A stretch of 64,000 nt of DNA from Mesorhizobium norvegicum (GTDB lineage: Bacteria > Pseudomonadota > Alphaproteobacteria > Rhizobiales > Rhizobiaceae). Positions 34,253 to 43,403 of the stretch are shown in pieces. Numbering within the stretch: position 1 is the stretch's first letter; each line of letters begins with the position of its first letter. The notes below the pieces were generated by a model. The model saw only the letters and a program-made list of their open reading frames with translations, was not told the DNA's origin and made no database searches. The DNA lies in the NCBI RefSeq assembly GCF_004919685.1, contig NZ_SMYZ01000025.1, positions 140,229 through 204,228 of the forward strand, given 5' to 3'. The position numbers and the translations under genes were made by a program.

Positions 34253-35842
34253 TTACTGCAGGACCTGCATGTCCATGATGGTCTGCGACCGGAAACGCGG
34301 GCCGCGCACCTTTTCCGGCACACTCACCGTCTTGGGATTGAAGGCGATGTTGGTTGCCGGCTGGTAGATCGGCACGAACAGGAACTGGGACAGAAGATAT
34401 TCGTGATAGGTTCTGAAATTCGCGATCCGCTCGGCCGAAGTCTTCGAGTTGGTCATGGCGGTTTTGTTCAGTTCGTCGGATTTGGCGTCTTTCCACATCG
34501 AGATGTTCGGGTAGCCGAGCCGCGCGCCGCTGAAGAACCAGTCGAGGATGTCGGCGTTGTTCCAGTCGTAGCCGCGCACGGCGAGCTGATGGTTGTTCTT
34601 CTTGTACTCGTCGCGGATCGTGCTGGAGTCGAGCACGGTGATCTCGGCATCCATGCCGATATCCTTGAGCTGTGCCTGCACGACCTGGGTAAGCCGCTTG
34701 AACTCCGTATCGTTTTGCGTGAAGAGCTTGACTTTCAGGGGTTGGCCGTCCTTGGCGCGCACGCCGTCGTCGGCCCTTTTCCATCCGGCCTCGTCGAGCA
34801 GCGCATTGGCCTTGGCGAGATCGAAACTGACGTCGAGGCCTGGCTTGACCTGGGATTCAGGAAGCGAGCTGATGAGGAAGTTGTGTGCTTCCTGGCCAAC
34901 GCCGGCATAGACGCTGTCGAGGATGGCCTTCTGGTTGATCGCCAGGGCTGTGGCCTGGCGGACCTTGATGTCGGTGAACGGCGCCACGGACGTATTGATC
35001 GGCATGTGATTGATGCCGGTTCCAGGCATCGTGATGATGGTGGCGGCTTTTTCGCTCTTGATGATCGACAGGAAATCGGTGGGCACGCCGAGCAGCACAT
35101 CGACGCCGCCGGTCTTCAATTCGAGGAATGCGGTCGACTGGTCGGGAATCTCGCGGAAGGTGATTTTGGCGATCTTCGCCGCGCCCTGGTTGACCGACAG
35201 GTCCGAATCCCAAGCGTAGTCGTCATTGCGGACCAATACTGTTTCAAGCCCTATCGAGAAGCTTTCCAGCTTGAATGGTCCCGTGCCGACGGCGGTGGTG
35301 ACGCCGTAGTCCTTACCGAGGTCCTTGTAGGATTTGGGGCCGGGCACACCCATGAAGGAACTGGCGAGGTTGTACAGCATGTTCGGCTCCGGCCGCTTCA
35401 TGACGAATTTGACGGTCAACGGATCGACGACCACGACCTTGTCGATTGCCTCGACCATGAAGGCATTCTCCGTGCCGGCGAAAGTCGGGATCCAGGCTGC
35501 GATCGTCTCGGCGTTGAAGGGCTCGCCGTCATGGAATTTGACGCCGGGATGCAGCTTGAACTCCCAGGTCATGCCGTCAGGGCTTTCCTGCCATGACGTG
35601 GCCAGATGCGGGTGGAACGACTGATCGGCATCCTGCTCGATCAGCCGGTCGTAGATGAGCGACGTCGCCGAATTGAGGTTGCTGGAGGTGACCGGATTGT
35701 ACGAGGTCGCGCCCAGTTCGCCAGCAGGAAGCGCGAAAGTAGCTTCCTGCGCCATTGCCGCCGATGGCAGGCTCGTCATGAAAAGTCCGGCGGATAGAAG
35801 TGCCGAGCCTGAGAGAAGAAACGCCTTGGTCATGGTACGCAT
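34253..35842 (-). CDS. Dipeptide-type ABC transporter substrate-binding protein
   Basis: The product is 529 residues, the usual size for SBP_bac_5 proteins. A signal peptide covers about residues 1-31 (SGSALLSAGLFMTSLPSAAM, cleavage AMA-Q). The family region SLIYDRLIEQDADQSFHPHLATSW, MTWEFKLHPGVKFHDGEPFNAE is clear. Ligands of the family include peptides, glutathione, nickel and opines. The start at 35842 has AGGGAA upstream; ATG 35833 is an alternative. It leads the Dpp operon and follows the RpiR regulator by 47 bases on the same strand. Confidence 0.92.
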   Translation of the reverse strand: MRTMTKAFLLSGSALLSAGLFMTSLPSAAMAQEATFALPAGELGATSYNPVTSSNLNSATSLIYDRLIEQDADQSFHPHLATSWQESPDGMTWEFKLHPGVKFHDGEPFNAETIAAWIPTFAGTENAFMVEAIDKVVVVDPLTVKFVMKRPEPNMLYNLASSFMGVPGPKSYKDLGKDYGVTTAVGTGPFKLESFSIGLETVLVRNDDYAWDSDLSVNQGAAKIAKITFREIPDQSTAFLELKTGGVDVLLGVPTDFLSIIKSEKAATIITMPGTGINHMPINTSVAPFTDIKVRQATALAINQKAILDSVYAGVGQEAHNFLISSLPESQVKPGLDVSFDLAKANALLDEAGWKRADDGVRAKDGQPLKVKLFTQNDTEFKRLTQVVQAQLKDIGMDAEITVLDSSTIRDEYKKNNHQLAVRGYDWNNADILDWFFSGARLGYPNISMWKDAKSDELNKTAMTNSKTSAERIANFRTYHEYLLSQFLFVPIYQPATNIAFNPKTVSVPEKVRGPRFRSQTIMDMQVLQ

Positions 35843-35889
35843 GTCATTGTTCCCTGTTGTTATGGTTATGGGCTGCGGTAGGTGTCGGA

Positions 35890-36774
35890 TTAGTCTCCCA
35901 TCGAGGGCCCGGTCGGGTCGCCGACATATCCGGTGAAGCGGCTGTAGAGGCGCGACACCTCATTCATGCGTTGTTCCACCTCGGGGCCAAGCTCGATGAA
36001 CACGCCGTTGACGAGCAGGTTTGTCAGGCTCGCCATCTGGGCGGTCGATTCCCAGAACAGATTGAATTCCGTCGGGACCACGAACATCTCGTCGACCAGT
36101 TCGCGACCCCAGTCACAAAAGGCGTCGGTGATCAGGGTGGTCGGTATGCCGAGCCCTCGTGCCTCCTGCGCCAGCAGGCGCGCCATGCGCGAGTAGCGCT
36201 TTGCCTCGAAGAGAACGAGGCAGGACTGCTTGGTGTCGGAGGCCAGAAGTTCGCTGAAATTGCCGCCGGCCAGATCGAGAAGATGGACGCGGTCGCGCAG
36301 ATACTGCAGCTGATTGACGAAGGTCTGTGCTACGCCGCGCTCGGTCTGGAAACCGGAGACGAAGATGGCAGGTGTCGTGGCAAGGCGCTTGACGACACGC
36401 TTCCATTCCGGCGTGTGGGCAAGTTCATAGACTGCGACCAGGCCTGCTATTTCGAGCTGCAGGCCGCGTGCCAGCTGGTCCTCTCCGGCAAGCGTTCGGC
36501 GCTGCAAATCGCGCAGCCGATCGCTGATCAGCCACGGCCGGTCGCCCAGATCCTGTTTGAGATGATCCTTCAGATCCTTGAAGCTGGTGTAGCCGATGGA
36601 GCGACAGAACCGTCCGACGGTCGGTTCGCTGACCTCCACCTTGCTCGCGATGCTGCCGGCTGTCTCAAAGGCCAGACTGTTCAGCTGGGCGAGCATGAAA
36701 CTCGCAATCGCCTTGTCTGCCTTGGACGCGCTGCCCAAGCAATCCGACAGCCGTTGGCGAACCGAACCGATCAT
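35890..36774 (-). CDS. RpiR/MurR-family transcriptional regulator
   Basis: The product is 294 residues. The N-terminal RpiR helix-turn-helix domain (KADKAIASFMLAQLNSLAFETAGSIASKVEVSEPTVGRFCRSIGY, seen in its parts) is followed by a SIS-like sensor domain from about residue 125 (IFVSGFQTERGVAQTFVNQL, LVLFEAKRYSRM). SIS domains usually bind phosphosugars, although some RpiR proteins control amino-acid or peptide use. The ATG at 36774 has GGAGGAGA seven bases upstream and is preferred to an in-frame start at 36969. It probably controls the Dpp/M81 operon and the divergent FAD oxidoreductase. Confidence 0.9.
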   Translation of the reverse strand: MIGSVRQRLSDCLGSASKADKAIASFMLAQLNSLAFETAGSIASKVEVSEPTVGRFCRSIGYTSFKDLKDHLKQDLGDRPWLISDRLRDLQRRTLAGEDQLARGLQLEIAGLVAVYELAHTPEWKRVVKRLATTPAIFVSGFQTERGVAQTFVNQLQYLRDRVHLLDLAGGNFSELLASDTKQSCLVLFEAKRYSRMARLLAQEARGLGIPTTLITDAFCDWGRELVDEMFVVPTEFNLFWESTAQMASLTNLLVNGVFIELGPEVEQRMNEVSRLYSRFTGYVGDPTGPSMGD

Positions 36775-36794
36775 GCGCAATTCTCCTCCGCCAA

Positions 36795-36845
36795 TTACAA
36801 AGTTATAAATCTTACATGGTGTCAACATATTTTTGTTTTCTTGCA
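36795..36845. promoter_or_regulatory. AT-rich divergent promoter region between rpiR-like and FAD oxidoreductase genes
   Basis: The AT-rich block includes two direct TTACA copies (36796-36800 and 36812-36816). On the minus strand a TTGACA sequence (complement of TGTCAA at 36820-36825) could be a -35 element for the regulator. No clean palindrome was found, so the exact promoter and operator positions stay uncertain. Confidence 0.35.
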
Positions 36846-36987
36846 TTCTTAGAGGAACTGCACTCTTGTGCGCCGGCGGTGACAGAGCGCCGGATCGAAC
36901 CGCCAGAACAAACGCGGATAGTGGAGGATCGTCCGTCCGGCGTGCCACGGCACCTGGATAGCGACGCAAGCCAAAGGCCGGGCCGTC

Positions 36988-38112
36988 ATGGACTACGACT
37001 ATCTTGTCATCGGCGCGGGCATCTCAGGCTCAGCCGCCGCCTATGAACTCGCAGCCTTGGGGACAGTCGCGCTCATCGAGGCAGAATCGACGCCCGGCTA
37101 CCACAGTACCGGAAGGTCGGCCGCGCTCTTCACACCCAACTATGGCGTCGCCACGGTCCGACGCATCAACAAGACAAGCCAGGCTTTCTTCCTGAACCCG
37201 CCAGCCGAATTCTGTGACAGGCCGCTTCTGACCCAACGCGGCATGTTGACGGTGGCCGCTCACGGCGAGGAAGACCTGCTGGCGCCGATCCTCGATCTGT
37301 CGACGGACGGATACGAAATCCGGAAACTGGATGCGGCTGGCACTCTCTCCTTGGCACCGTTGCTTCGCCGCGAGCGCGTCGCGGCGTCGGCCTTTGAAAG
37401 CGGCGTCATGGACATCGATGTCGCCTCCCTCCATCAGGGTTTCCTGCGCGGCATCAGGCGCCGCGGCGGGCTCGTCCTTTGCGGTAAGCGCATCACGAAA
37501 CTGGATCGCCGCGACGGCCTCTGGAAGGCTTCGGCGGGAGATTTCTCGGTGAAAGGGCGAATTATCGTCAACGCGGCAGGTGCCTGGGCTGGAGAAATCG
37601 GCGACATCGCCGGCGCTGGTCCGATCGGGCTGGTGGCGAAGCGGCGCACCGCAATCATCGTCGACGGACCTCCAGGACTGGACATAGCCAAAATGCCTGC
37701 CGTCGACTACGTCGCCGCCGATGCCTACATCAAGCCGGACGCCGGCAGGATCATGGCATCACCGGGCGACCAGACGCCGATCGAACCGCAGGATATCCAG
37801 CCTGACGAATGGGATGTGGCAGTGCTGGTCGATTGGCTGCAGCGCGAGACGCAGGCAACCGTCAGCCATATTGCAAAGAGCTGGGCGGGCCTGCGCTCCT
37901 TCGTCGCCGACCAGGCGCCCGTGCTGGGCTACGACGCTGCGGCGCCCGACTTCTTCTGGCTTGCAGGCCAGGGCGGTTATGGGATCATGATGGCCCCGGC
38001 CCTTGGCCGTGCCGCAGCCGACCTGATTGTTTCGGGATGCCTGCCTGCCGATCTGCTCGCGAATGGACTGTCCGAGAGGGATCTTTCGCCGGCGCGTTTG
38101 GCCCAGCCGTAG
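36988..38112 (+). CDS. FAD-dependent oxidoreductase, glycine/D-amino acid oxidase (DAO) family
   Basis: The product is 374 residues. It begins with the FAD dinucleotide motif DYDYLVIGAGISGSAAAYELA and STGRSAALFTPNYG, typical of DAO-fold enzymes. The C-terminal part has SWAGLRSFVADQAPVLGYD and GQGGYGIMMAPALGRAAADLI, close to DadA/GlcD-like oxidases. It would oxidise an amine or D-amino/imino acid, with electrons to oxygen or quinone. It is divergent from the RpiR/Dpp operon and so likely handles the amino part released by M81 action, which is inference. No signal peptide. Confidence 0.88.
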   Translation: MDYDYLVIGAGISGSAAAYELAALGTVALIEAESTPGYHSTGRSAALFTPNYGVATVRRINKTSQAFFLNPPAEFCDRPLLTQRGMLTVAAHGEEDLLAPILDLSTDGYEIRKLDAAGTLSLAPLLRRERVAASAFESGVMDIDVASLHQGFLRGIRRRGGLVLCGKRITKLDRRDGLWKASAGDFSVKGRIIVNAAGAWAGEIGDIAGAGPIGLVAKRRTAIIVDGPPGLDIAKMPAVDYVAADAYIKPDAGRIMASPGDQTPIEPQDIQPDEWDVAVLVDWLQRETQATVSHIAKSWAGLRSFVADQAPVLGYDAAAPDFFWLAGQGGYGIMMAPALGRAAADLIVSGCLPADLLANGLSERDLSPARLAQP

Positions 38113-38140
38113 TCGGCTTCCTGGTTCAGGTTTGATCCGG

Positions 38141-38157
38141 CGGTCATGAGTTGACCG
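38141..38157. terminator. Small hairpin between convergent genes
   Basis: CGGTCA (38141-38146) and TGACCG (38152-38157) are exact complements with a five-base loop. It lies between the convergent FAD oxidoreductase and GntR genes. No T-run, so a weak candidate. Confidence 0.3.
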
Positions 38158-38175
38158 GTCGAACCCGCTTCTCCG

Positions 38176-38967
38176 CTATTCGCGGTTCATCGGTGGCGCT
38201 GGAACACGGGCGGCGGTCTTGCCTGTGCGGGAGAACGACGTGCGAAGACGATAGCGGTCGCCGGCGTAGCGGATCGTCGAGGACAGCAGCGGCCGCCCGG
38301 ATGGATCGACGATCAGCTGGCGCATCACCAGGATCGATTTGCCCACCTCCATATCGAGGTGCCTGGCAAGGACCGGATCCGCGCCATGGGCCTCGATCGT
38401 CGTCTCGGCGCGCGCCAGATCGACACCGGCCCCGATCAGCAGACCGAACAGCGACGCCGTCCGAAAGTCGACCTGGCCGAGATCAGGCCCGAGACCGACG
38501 GCAAAAAAAGAAGTGTCGACAGCGACCGGAACCTGGTCGAGGCGCCGGATCCGTTCCAGGTGGAACAGCGTCGCGCCGGGCGCGATCGAAAGCTCCTCGG
38601 CCTCGTCCAGCGAGGCGGGTGCCTGCTCGGCGCGCAGCACGTCGGAGGAGGGGGTCAGGCCGAGTCGCCTTGCGGTCTCGCTGAAGGATTCCAGCGTGTT
38701 GGGAAACTCCTTCGGCACCTTGGCCGAGACGTACCAGCCGCGCCCGTGCGACGGCGTCAGCACGCCTTCCTCGACGAGGCTCTGCAAAGCCCTGCGCAAG
38801 GTGACCCTGCTGATCGACATGCGCGTGAACAGATCGCGCTCGGCCGGCAGGCGCGCGCCGGAAGCAAGCTTGCCGGTGGCGATCTCCTGCAGGATCGCAT
38901 CGGCCGCTTGCCGCCAGAGCGGTTCGGGGCCGTCCGACTGCAGTGGCGAGCCCTCCATCTCAGTCAC
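38176..38967 (-). CDS. GntR-family regulator with UTRA sensor domain (HutC subgroup)
   Basis: The product is 263 residues from a GTG at 38967 that overlaps the upstream stop as GTGA; ATG at 38958 is the alternative. The winged helix (LWRQAADAILQEIATGKL, RLPAERDLFTRMSISRVTLRRAL) is followed by a UTRA domain with LFHLERIRRLDQVPVAVDTSFF and ADPVLARHLDMEVGKSILVMRQ. HutC-type regulators often sense amino sugars or phosphosugars. Cotranscribed with the Gfo/Idh/MocA gene and divergent from the carbohydrate importer, it is the probable regulator of both. Confidence 0.9.
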   Translation of the reverse strand: MTEMEGSPLQSDGPEPLWRQAADAILQEIATGKLASGARLPAERDLFTRMSISRVTLRRALQSLVEEGVLTPSHGRGWYVSAKVPKEFPNTLESFSETARRLGLTPSSDVLRAEQAPASLDEAEELSIAPGATLFHLERIRRLDQVPVAVDTSFFAVGLGPDLGQVDFRTASLFGLLIGAGVDLARAETTIEAHGADPVLARHLDMEVGKSILVMRQLIVDPSGRPLLSSTIRYAGDRYRLRTSFSRTGKTAARVPAPPMNRE

Positions 38968-40004
38968 CCATCCGCCTTCACCTTCTCCCACACGCCCGTT
39001 CGCATTGAACGGTAGCAGGCGTCAATTATGTGGTTGACGATGACGCCGTCCTCGAAGGTTTCCATCGGCACCGTCCCCGCCGCGAAGTGTTCCACAAAAT
39101 GCCGCATCTGTTGTGAAAAACCGTAGGCCCGGGTTTCCTCGGGCACAGGATAGACCCAGCCGGTCTCGGCATCGGCCTTCTCGACGAGATAACCCACCGG
39201 TTTCTCTATGAAGCCCCAGACCGGGCCGACGGACGTGTCGGTGACGATGCGGCCGGCGGAGCCGACCAGTTCGTGGCGCAGCTGCATACCGCCTTTCTCG
39301 ATCCACGACGATTCGATCGTGGCGAGCTGGCCGCCGGTGAATTTCAACAGCGCGATCGCGGTGTCTTCCCCGGTTGTCTTATCACCGTGGACCAGCGTTG
39401 CACCCCACGCCATCACCTCGGTGATCTCATTGTCCTTGCCGAAGAAGTGACGCGCGCTTTCGACGGTGTGACAGCCCATGTCGAGCAGGGCGCCGCCGCC
39501 GGCAAGCTCGGCGTTCCAGAAATGTGGCGCGTGCGGCCCGGAATGCGCCTCGCGGGCGCGCATGGTAAGGAGATTGCCGATGCCGCCCGCCTGTATCATC
39601 TGGTGGGCCTTGGTGATGTTGGGGGAAAAGACGGCGCATTCGGCGTAGCCGTGCCAGATGCCGGCGCGCTGGACGATGTCGAGGATCTCCTGCGCTTCCT
39701 TGCCGGTGCGCGCCAAAGGCTTGGTGCAGATGACGGCCTTGCCGTGCTTCGCGGCGATCCTGACGGCTTCAAGATGGATCTCGTTGGGCAGCGCGATCAC
39801 CACCAACTCGACCGCCGGATCGGCGCAAAGGCTGTCGATGTCCTTGTGCGCGGTGACCTTGGGGCCCCATTTCTTCGCGAAGGCCGTGGCGCGCTCGAAA
39901 CTGCGCGACGAGCAGGCGACGAGTTCGGCGTTGCGCACGTCGAGCAGCGAGTCCGCATAGGTCTCGGCGATAAAGCCCGAGCCCAGAATCCCAACTCCAA
40001 TCAT
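38964..40004 (-). CDS. Gfo/Idh/MocA-family oxidoreductase
   Basis: The product is 346 residues. The N-terminal Rossmann motif GVGILGSGFIAETYADSLL and the family motif EKP-like CTKPLARTGKEA (Lys before Pro) are present, followed by the alpha/beta C-terminal domain with GGGALLDMGCHTVESARHFFG, containing the active-site Asp and His. Members oxidise or reduce sugars, inositols and related polyols with NAD(P). The ATG at 40004 has GGGAGG five bases upstream. Divergent from the carbohydrate importer, so probably part of its catabolic path. Confidence 0.9.
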   Translation of the reverse strand: MIGVGILGSGFIAETYADSLLDVRNAELVACSSRSFERATAFAKKWGPKVTAHKDIDSLCADPAVELVVIALPNEIHLEAVRIAAKHGKAVICTKPLARTGKEAQEILDIVQRAGIWHGYAECAVFSPNITKAHQMIQAGGIGNLLTMRAREAHSGPHAPHFWNAELAGGGALLDMGCHTVESARHFFGKDNEITEVMAWGATLVHGDKTTGEDTAIALLKFTGGQLATIESSWIEKGGMQLRHELVGSAGRIVTDTSVGPVWGFIEKPVGYLVEKADAETGWVYPVPEETRAYGFSQQMRHFVEHFAAGTVPMETFEDGVIVNHIIDACYRSMRTGVWEKVKADG

Positions 40005-40090
40005 CAAGTCCTCCCAGATTTTTTGCCATCAGATTGGTGCTGCTCAGCCTGGGCAGCGACTGCTTGATAGAAAAGACAACACAATACCAC

Positions 40091-40119
40091 TTGTCACAAC
40101 ATGTATCAGTAGGTATGGT
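40091..40119 (+). promoter_or_regulatory. Candidate sigma-70 promoter for the carbohydrate importer
   Basis: TTGTCA (40091-40096) and TATGGT (40114-40119) are separated by exactly 17 bases and point to the binding-protein gene 63 bases further on. The short inverted pair ATACC (40084-40088) and GGTAT (40112-40116) brackets the promoter and could be part of a GntR operator. Confidence 0.45.
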
Positions 40120-40181
40120 CCGAGGCAACAGTGCAAAATCGTGAATCCACACGAGGCACCATCTTGAGGGAGAGCAGGAAA

Positions 40182-41450
40182 ATGCGTTCCATACGTGTAT
40201 CGATCCCGCTGGCGGCAACGCTTGGCGTGATGTTTTCAGGCAGCGTCGGCGCCGCGTTTGCCGACCCTGTGACCATCACCTTGAACAGCTGGCGGACCGA
40301 GGACATCGCTGTCTGGCAGGACACGATCCTGCCCGCCTTCGAAGCCAAGCATCCCGACATCAAGGTAGAGTTCGCGCCGATCAACACCAATGAATACAAT
40401 GCCGCCGTTCAGTCGCAGATCGAGGGCGGTGCCGGTGGCGACCTGATCACCTGCCGCCCCTTCGACGTGAACCGCGAATGGATCAAGCGCGGCTATTTCG
40501 AATCGCTCGAAGGGCTGCCGGGCCTAGCGAATTTCGACAAGACCTCCCGTGCGGCATGGAGCGGCGCCGACGACAAGACCTACTGCCTGCCGGTCGCCGC
40601 TGTGCTCGCCGGCTTCTACTACAACGCCGACATCTTCAAGGAGCTGGGCCTCAAGGTGCCGACCACCAGCGCCGAGTTCATCGACGTTCTCCAGGCGATC
40701 AAGAAGGACGGCCGCTACACGCCGCTGGCCTACGGCTCGGCCGAATCCTGGCAGCTCGCCTATAACGGCCTCTACAGCATCGGCCCCGCTTACTGGAAAG
40801 GCGAGGAGGGCCGGCTTGGCCTCATCGATGGCAAGAAGAAACTCACCGACCCGGAATTCGTCGACGCCATCGCCGCTTTCGGGGCCTGGAAGCCGTTCCT
40901 GCCCGCCGGGCAGGAAAGCCTGAACTATGCCGACATGACGCAGTTGTTCACGCTCGGCAAGGCGGCCATCCTTCCCGACGGTTCATGGGACATCAACCAG
41001 GCGACCTCGACCGGCCTCAATGTCGGCGTGTTCGGCCCGCCGGTGCCGAAGGCCGGCGACCAGCGCTATCTGCAGGAGATGCCGGACATGGGCATCGGCA
41101 TCAACGCCAAGAGCGCGCACAAGGACGCGGCCAAGACCTTCCTCGACTGGGTGGCCGGGCCTGAGTTCCAGGAACTCTACGTCAACGCCGCTCCCGGTTT
41201 CTTTGCCATGAGCAGCAAGCCGGTCACCTACAAGAACAAGCTGGCGCAGGATTTCGCCGACCTGAAGAAAGGCGCCCAGCTGACGCCGCGCCTGGCGCTG
41301 GATCGGCTCAGCGCCGGCACGCCGCCGCTCGACGACGAGACCTGGCGCCTGCTGCAGGTGATGTTCACAAAGTCCGACGTCACCCCGCAGCAGGTTGCGA
41401 CCGAACTCCAGGCCGGGCTCGCCTCCTGGTACGGACCGCAAAAGAAGTAA
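40182..41450 (+). CDS. Carbohydrate ABC transporter substrate-binding protein (family 1)
   Basis: The product is 422 residues with a Sec signal (RVSIPLAATLGVMFSGSVGAA, cleavage AFA-D near residue 27). The mature protein is of the SBP_bac_1 type (TITLNSWRTEDIAVWQDTILPAFEAKHPDIKVEF in parts; GGDLITCRPFDVNREWIKRGYF). Such proteins bind mono- to oligosaccharides or glycosides. The ATG at 40182 follows a GAGGGAGAGCAGGA stretch; an upstream in-frame start at 40131 is too far out. It leads the carbohydrate operon. Confidence 0.92.
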   Translation: MRSIRVSIPLAATLGVMFSGSVGAAFADPVTITLNSWRTEDIAVWQDTILPAFEAKHPDIKVEFAPINTNEYNAAVQSQIEGGAGGDLITCRPFDVNREWIKRGYFESLEGLPGLANFDKTSRAAWSGADDKTYCLPVAAVLAGFYYNADIFKELGLKVPTTSAEFIDVLQAIKKDGRYTPLAYGSAESWQLAYNGLYSIGPAYWKGEEGRLGLIDGKKKLTDPEFVDAIAAFGAWKPFLPAGQESLNYADMTQLFTLGKAAILPDGSWDINQATSTGLNVGVFGPPVPKAGDQRYLQEMPDMGIGINAKSAHKDAAKTFLDWVAGPEFQELYVNAAPGFFAMSSKPVTYKNKLAQDFADLKKGAQLTPRLALDRLSAGTPPLDDETWRLLQVMFTKSDVTPQQVATELQAGLASWYGPQKK

Positions 41451-41464
41451 TCCGGCACCGCTTC

Positions 41465-41496
41465 GCGCATGCCTTGCCAGCCGGCTAGGCATGCGC
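41465..41496 (+). terminator. Strong stem-loop between binding-protein and permease genes
   Basis: GCGCATGCCT (41465-41474) and AGGCATGCGC (41487-41496) are perfect 10-base complements around a 12-base loop. CTT and AAG outside can add three more pairs past a bulged C. No T-run follows, suggesting mRNA stabilisation or partial termination that favours the binding-protein message. Confidence 0.55.
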
Positions 41497-41550
41497 AAGC
41501 CTCCCGGCATGCCAGCGCATTCGTGCCGGCATGAAGATGAGGTTTTTCCG

Positions 41551-42438
41551 TTGATATCTCCCGCTGCCGCTTATCGAAACCTGTTGCTGTTCGTGCTGCC
41601 GGCTCTGGCCGTCTACCTGGTCTTTGCCGTGTTGCCGCTGGCGACCTCGATCGTCATGAGCTTCTTCCAGACCAATGGCGCCTCGGGTGACATTTTTGTC
41701 GGCCTCGCCAATTACGAGCGCCTCTTCACCCACCCGACCATCAGCGCCCGCTTCTGGAATGCATTGCTCAACAACATGCAATATTTCGCCATCCATCTGA
41801 TTGTCGAAGTGCCGATGGGTCTGCTGCTGGCGGCATTGCTGACATCGGGAAAACTGGCGCGGTCGGAAGGCATCTACCGCACCTTGCTGTTCATTCCGGC
41901 CACGCTGTCGGTGGTCATCGTCGGCTTCGTCTGGCGCCTGATCATCAACCCGCTCTGGGGCCTGGTCGGCTTTCCGTTGCTGGGCACGGAATCGACCGCG
42001 CTCACCACCATCTCGCTGATGTCGGTCTGGCAATATTTCGGCATCCCCATGGTCTTCCTCTACAGCGCCCTGCTGGCCGTGCCCAATGAGCTTGTCGAGG
42101 CCGCCAACATCGATGGCGCCGGCGGCTGGACGACCTTCTGGAAGATCAAGTTTCCGCTGATCGCGCCGCAGTTCGGGCTGATCGCGATCCTCACCTACAT
42201 CTGGACGTTCAACGGCTTCGACCTGGTGTTCGCGCTCAACGGATCGGCGCCCGGGCCGAACTACAGCACCGACATTCTCGGCACCTATTTCTACCGCACC
42301 TTCTTCGGGTCGAGCGGACAGCTTGCCGATCTCGATCTCGGTGCCGCGGTCGCGACGATCATCTTCCTCACGGTGCTGTTGGTGACCGCGGCCTATTTCT
42401 GGCTGATCCAGCGCCGCCTGAAATCCTATTCGGTCTAG
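41551..42438 (+). CDS. Carbohydrate ABC transporter permease (MalF-type)
   Basis: The product is 295 residues if it starts at TTG 41551; a longer frame to 41395 overlaps the binding-protein gene. It has six membrane segments, opening with AYRNLLLFVLPALAVYLVF, and the EAA loop ELVEAANIDGAGGWTTFWKIKFPLI near residues 180-205 that contacts the ATPase. The start is uncertain because the best Shine-Dalgarno match (GATGAGG) is 9-12 bases before the TTG; ATG 41509 is another option. Confidence 0.88.
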   Translation: MISPAAAYRNLLLFVLPALAVYLVFAVLPLATSIVMSFFQTNGASGDIFVGLANYERLFTHPTISARFWNALLNNMQYFAIHLIVEVPMGLLLAALLTSGKLARSEGIYRTLLFIPATLSVVIVGFVWRLIINPLWGLVGFPLLGTESTALTTISLMSVWQYFGIPMVFLYSALLAVPNELVEAANIDGAGGWTTFWKIKFPLIAPQFGLIAILTYIWTFNGFDLVFALNGSAPGPNYSTDILGTYFYRTFFGSSGQLADLDLGAAVATIIFLTVLLVTAAYFWLIQRRLKSYSV

Positions 42439-42446
42439 GAGCAGAG

Positions 42447-43337
42447 ATGAGCGCCCCCGACCTCCGCATATCAGACCTCACCATACCAGCCGCCCGCCGC
42501 CGCCAGGACCGCGAGCCCTGGACGTTCGAGCGCATCATCGTGCACGCGCTGCTGATCGTCTTCGTCATCCTCGCCATCGGGCCGGTGCTGATCGTCATCA
42601 TCAATTCGCTAAAGACGACGCCTGCGATCTTCGGCGGGCCGTTCGACCTGCCGACGGCCAAGACCTTCAGCCTCGAAGGCTACAAGCGGGTCTTCACCCG
42701 CGGCAATTTCATCGTCAATTATCGCAACAGCCTGGTCGTCACGGTGACGACGATCGTGCTGACGGTGGTGCTGTCGACGCTCGCCGCCTTTGCCCTGGTC
42801 GAGTACCGGGTGCGTGTCGCCTCGCTGCTCGCCGGCCTGTTCGTGCTCGGCATCATGCTGCCGATCCGGCTCGGCACCATCCCGCTGATCCAGATGATGC
42901 TGGCCTGGAAGCTGATGGATACGCTGGCGGCGCTTATCCTCGTCTACACGGCGATGAGCATCCCGATCGCGGTGACGCTGATGGTCACCTATTTCCGCAC
43001 CGTCCCGACCGATCTCAAGGAAGCGGCGCGCATGGATGGGGCGAGTGAGCTGCGCACCTTCTGGATCGTGCTGCCATTGGTCAGACCGGGCCTCGCCGCG
43101 GTGGCCGCGCTGACCATGCTGCCGGTCTGGAACGACCTCTGGTTCCCGCTGATCCTGGCGCCCAGCCGACAGAACCAGACGGTGACGCTCGGCGTGCAGC
43201 AGTTCGTCGGCCAGTTCATGAACGACTATCCGGCACTGCTTGCCGCGCTGACGCTCGGCGCGGTGCCGCTGGTCGTCCTGTTCACCCTGTTTTCGCGGCA
43301 ATTCATCAGCGGCCTGAGCAAGGGCTACAGCAAATAA
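42447..43337 (+). CDS. Carbohydrate ABC transporter permease (MalG-type)
   Basis: The product is 296 residues with six membrane segments. The MalG pattern is NSLKTTPAIFGGPFDLP after the first segment, and the EAA loop DLKEAARMDGASELRTFWIVLPLVRPG near 190-215. It has AGGAG seven bases before the ATG and starts eight bases after the first permease gene. The N-terminal 30 residues are polar and basic, longer than in MalG. Confidence 0.92.
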   Translation: MSAPDLRISDLTIPAARRRQDREPWTFERIIVHALLIVFVILAIGPVLIVIINSLKTTPAIFGGPFDLPTAKTFSLEGYKRVFTRGNFIVNYRNSLVVTVTTIVLTVVLSTLAAFALVEYRVRVASLLAGLFVLGIMLPIRLGTIPLIQMMLAWKLMDTLAALILVYTAMSIPIAVTLMVTYFRTVPTDLKEAARMDGASELRTFWIVLPLVRPGLAAVAALTMLPVWNDLWFPLILAPSRQNQTVTLGVQQFVGQFMNDYPALLAALTLGAVPLVVLFTLFSRQFISGLSKGYSK

Positions 43338-43403
43338 CCGGACGTCCCACGCCAGCGGCAATTTTCGCACGCACCACCAATTTCGAACTGATGGAACACC
43401 AAG

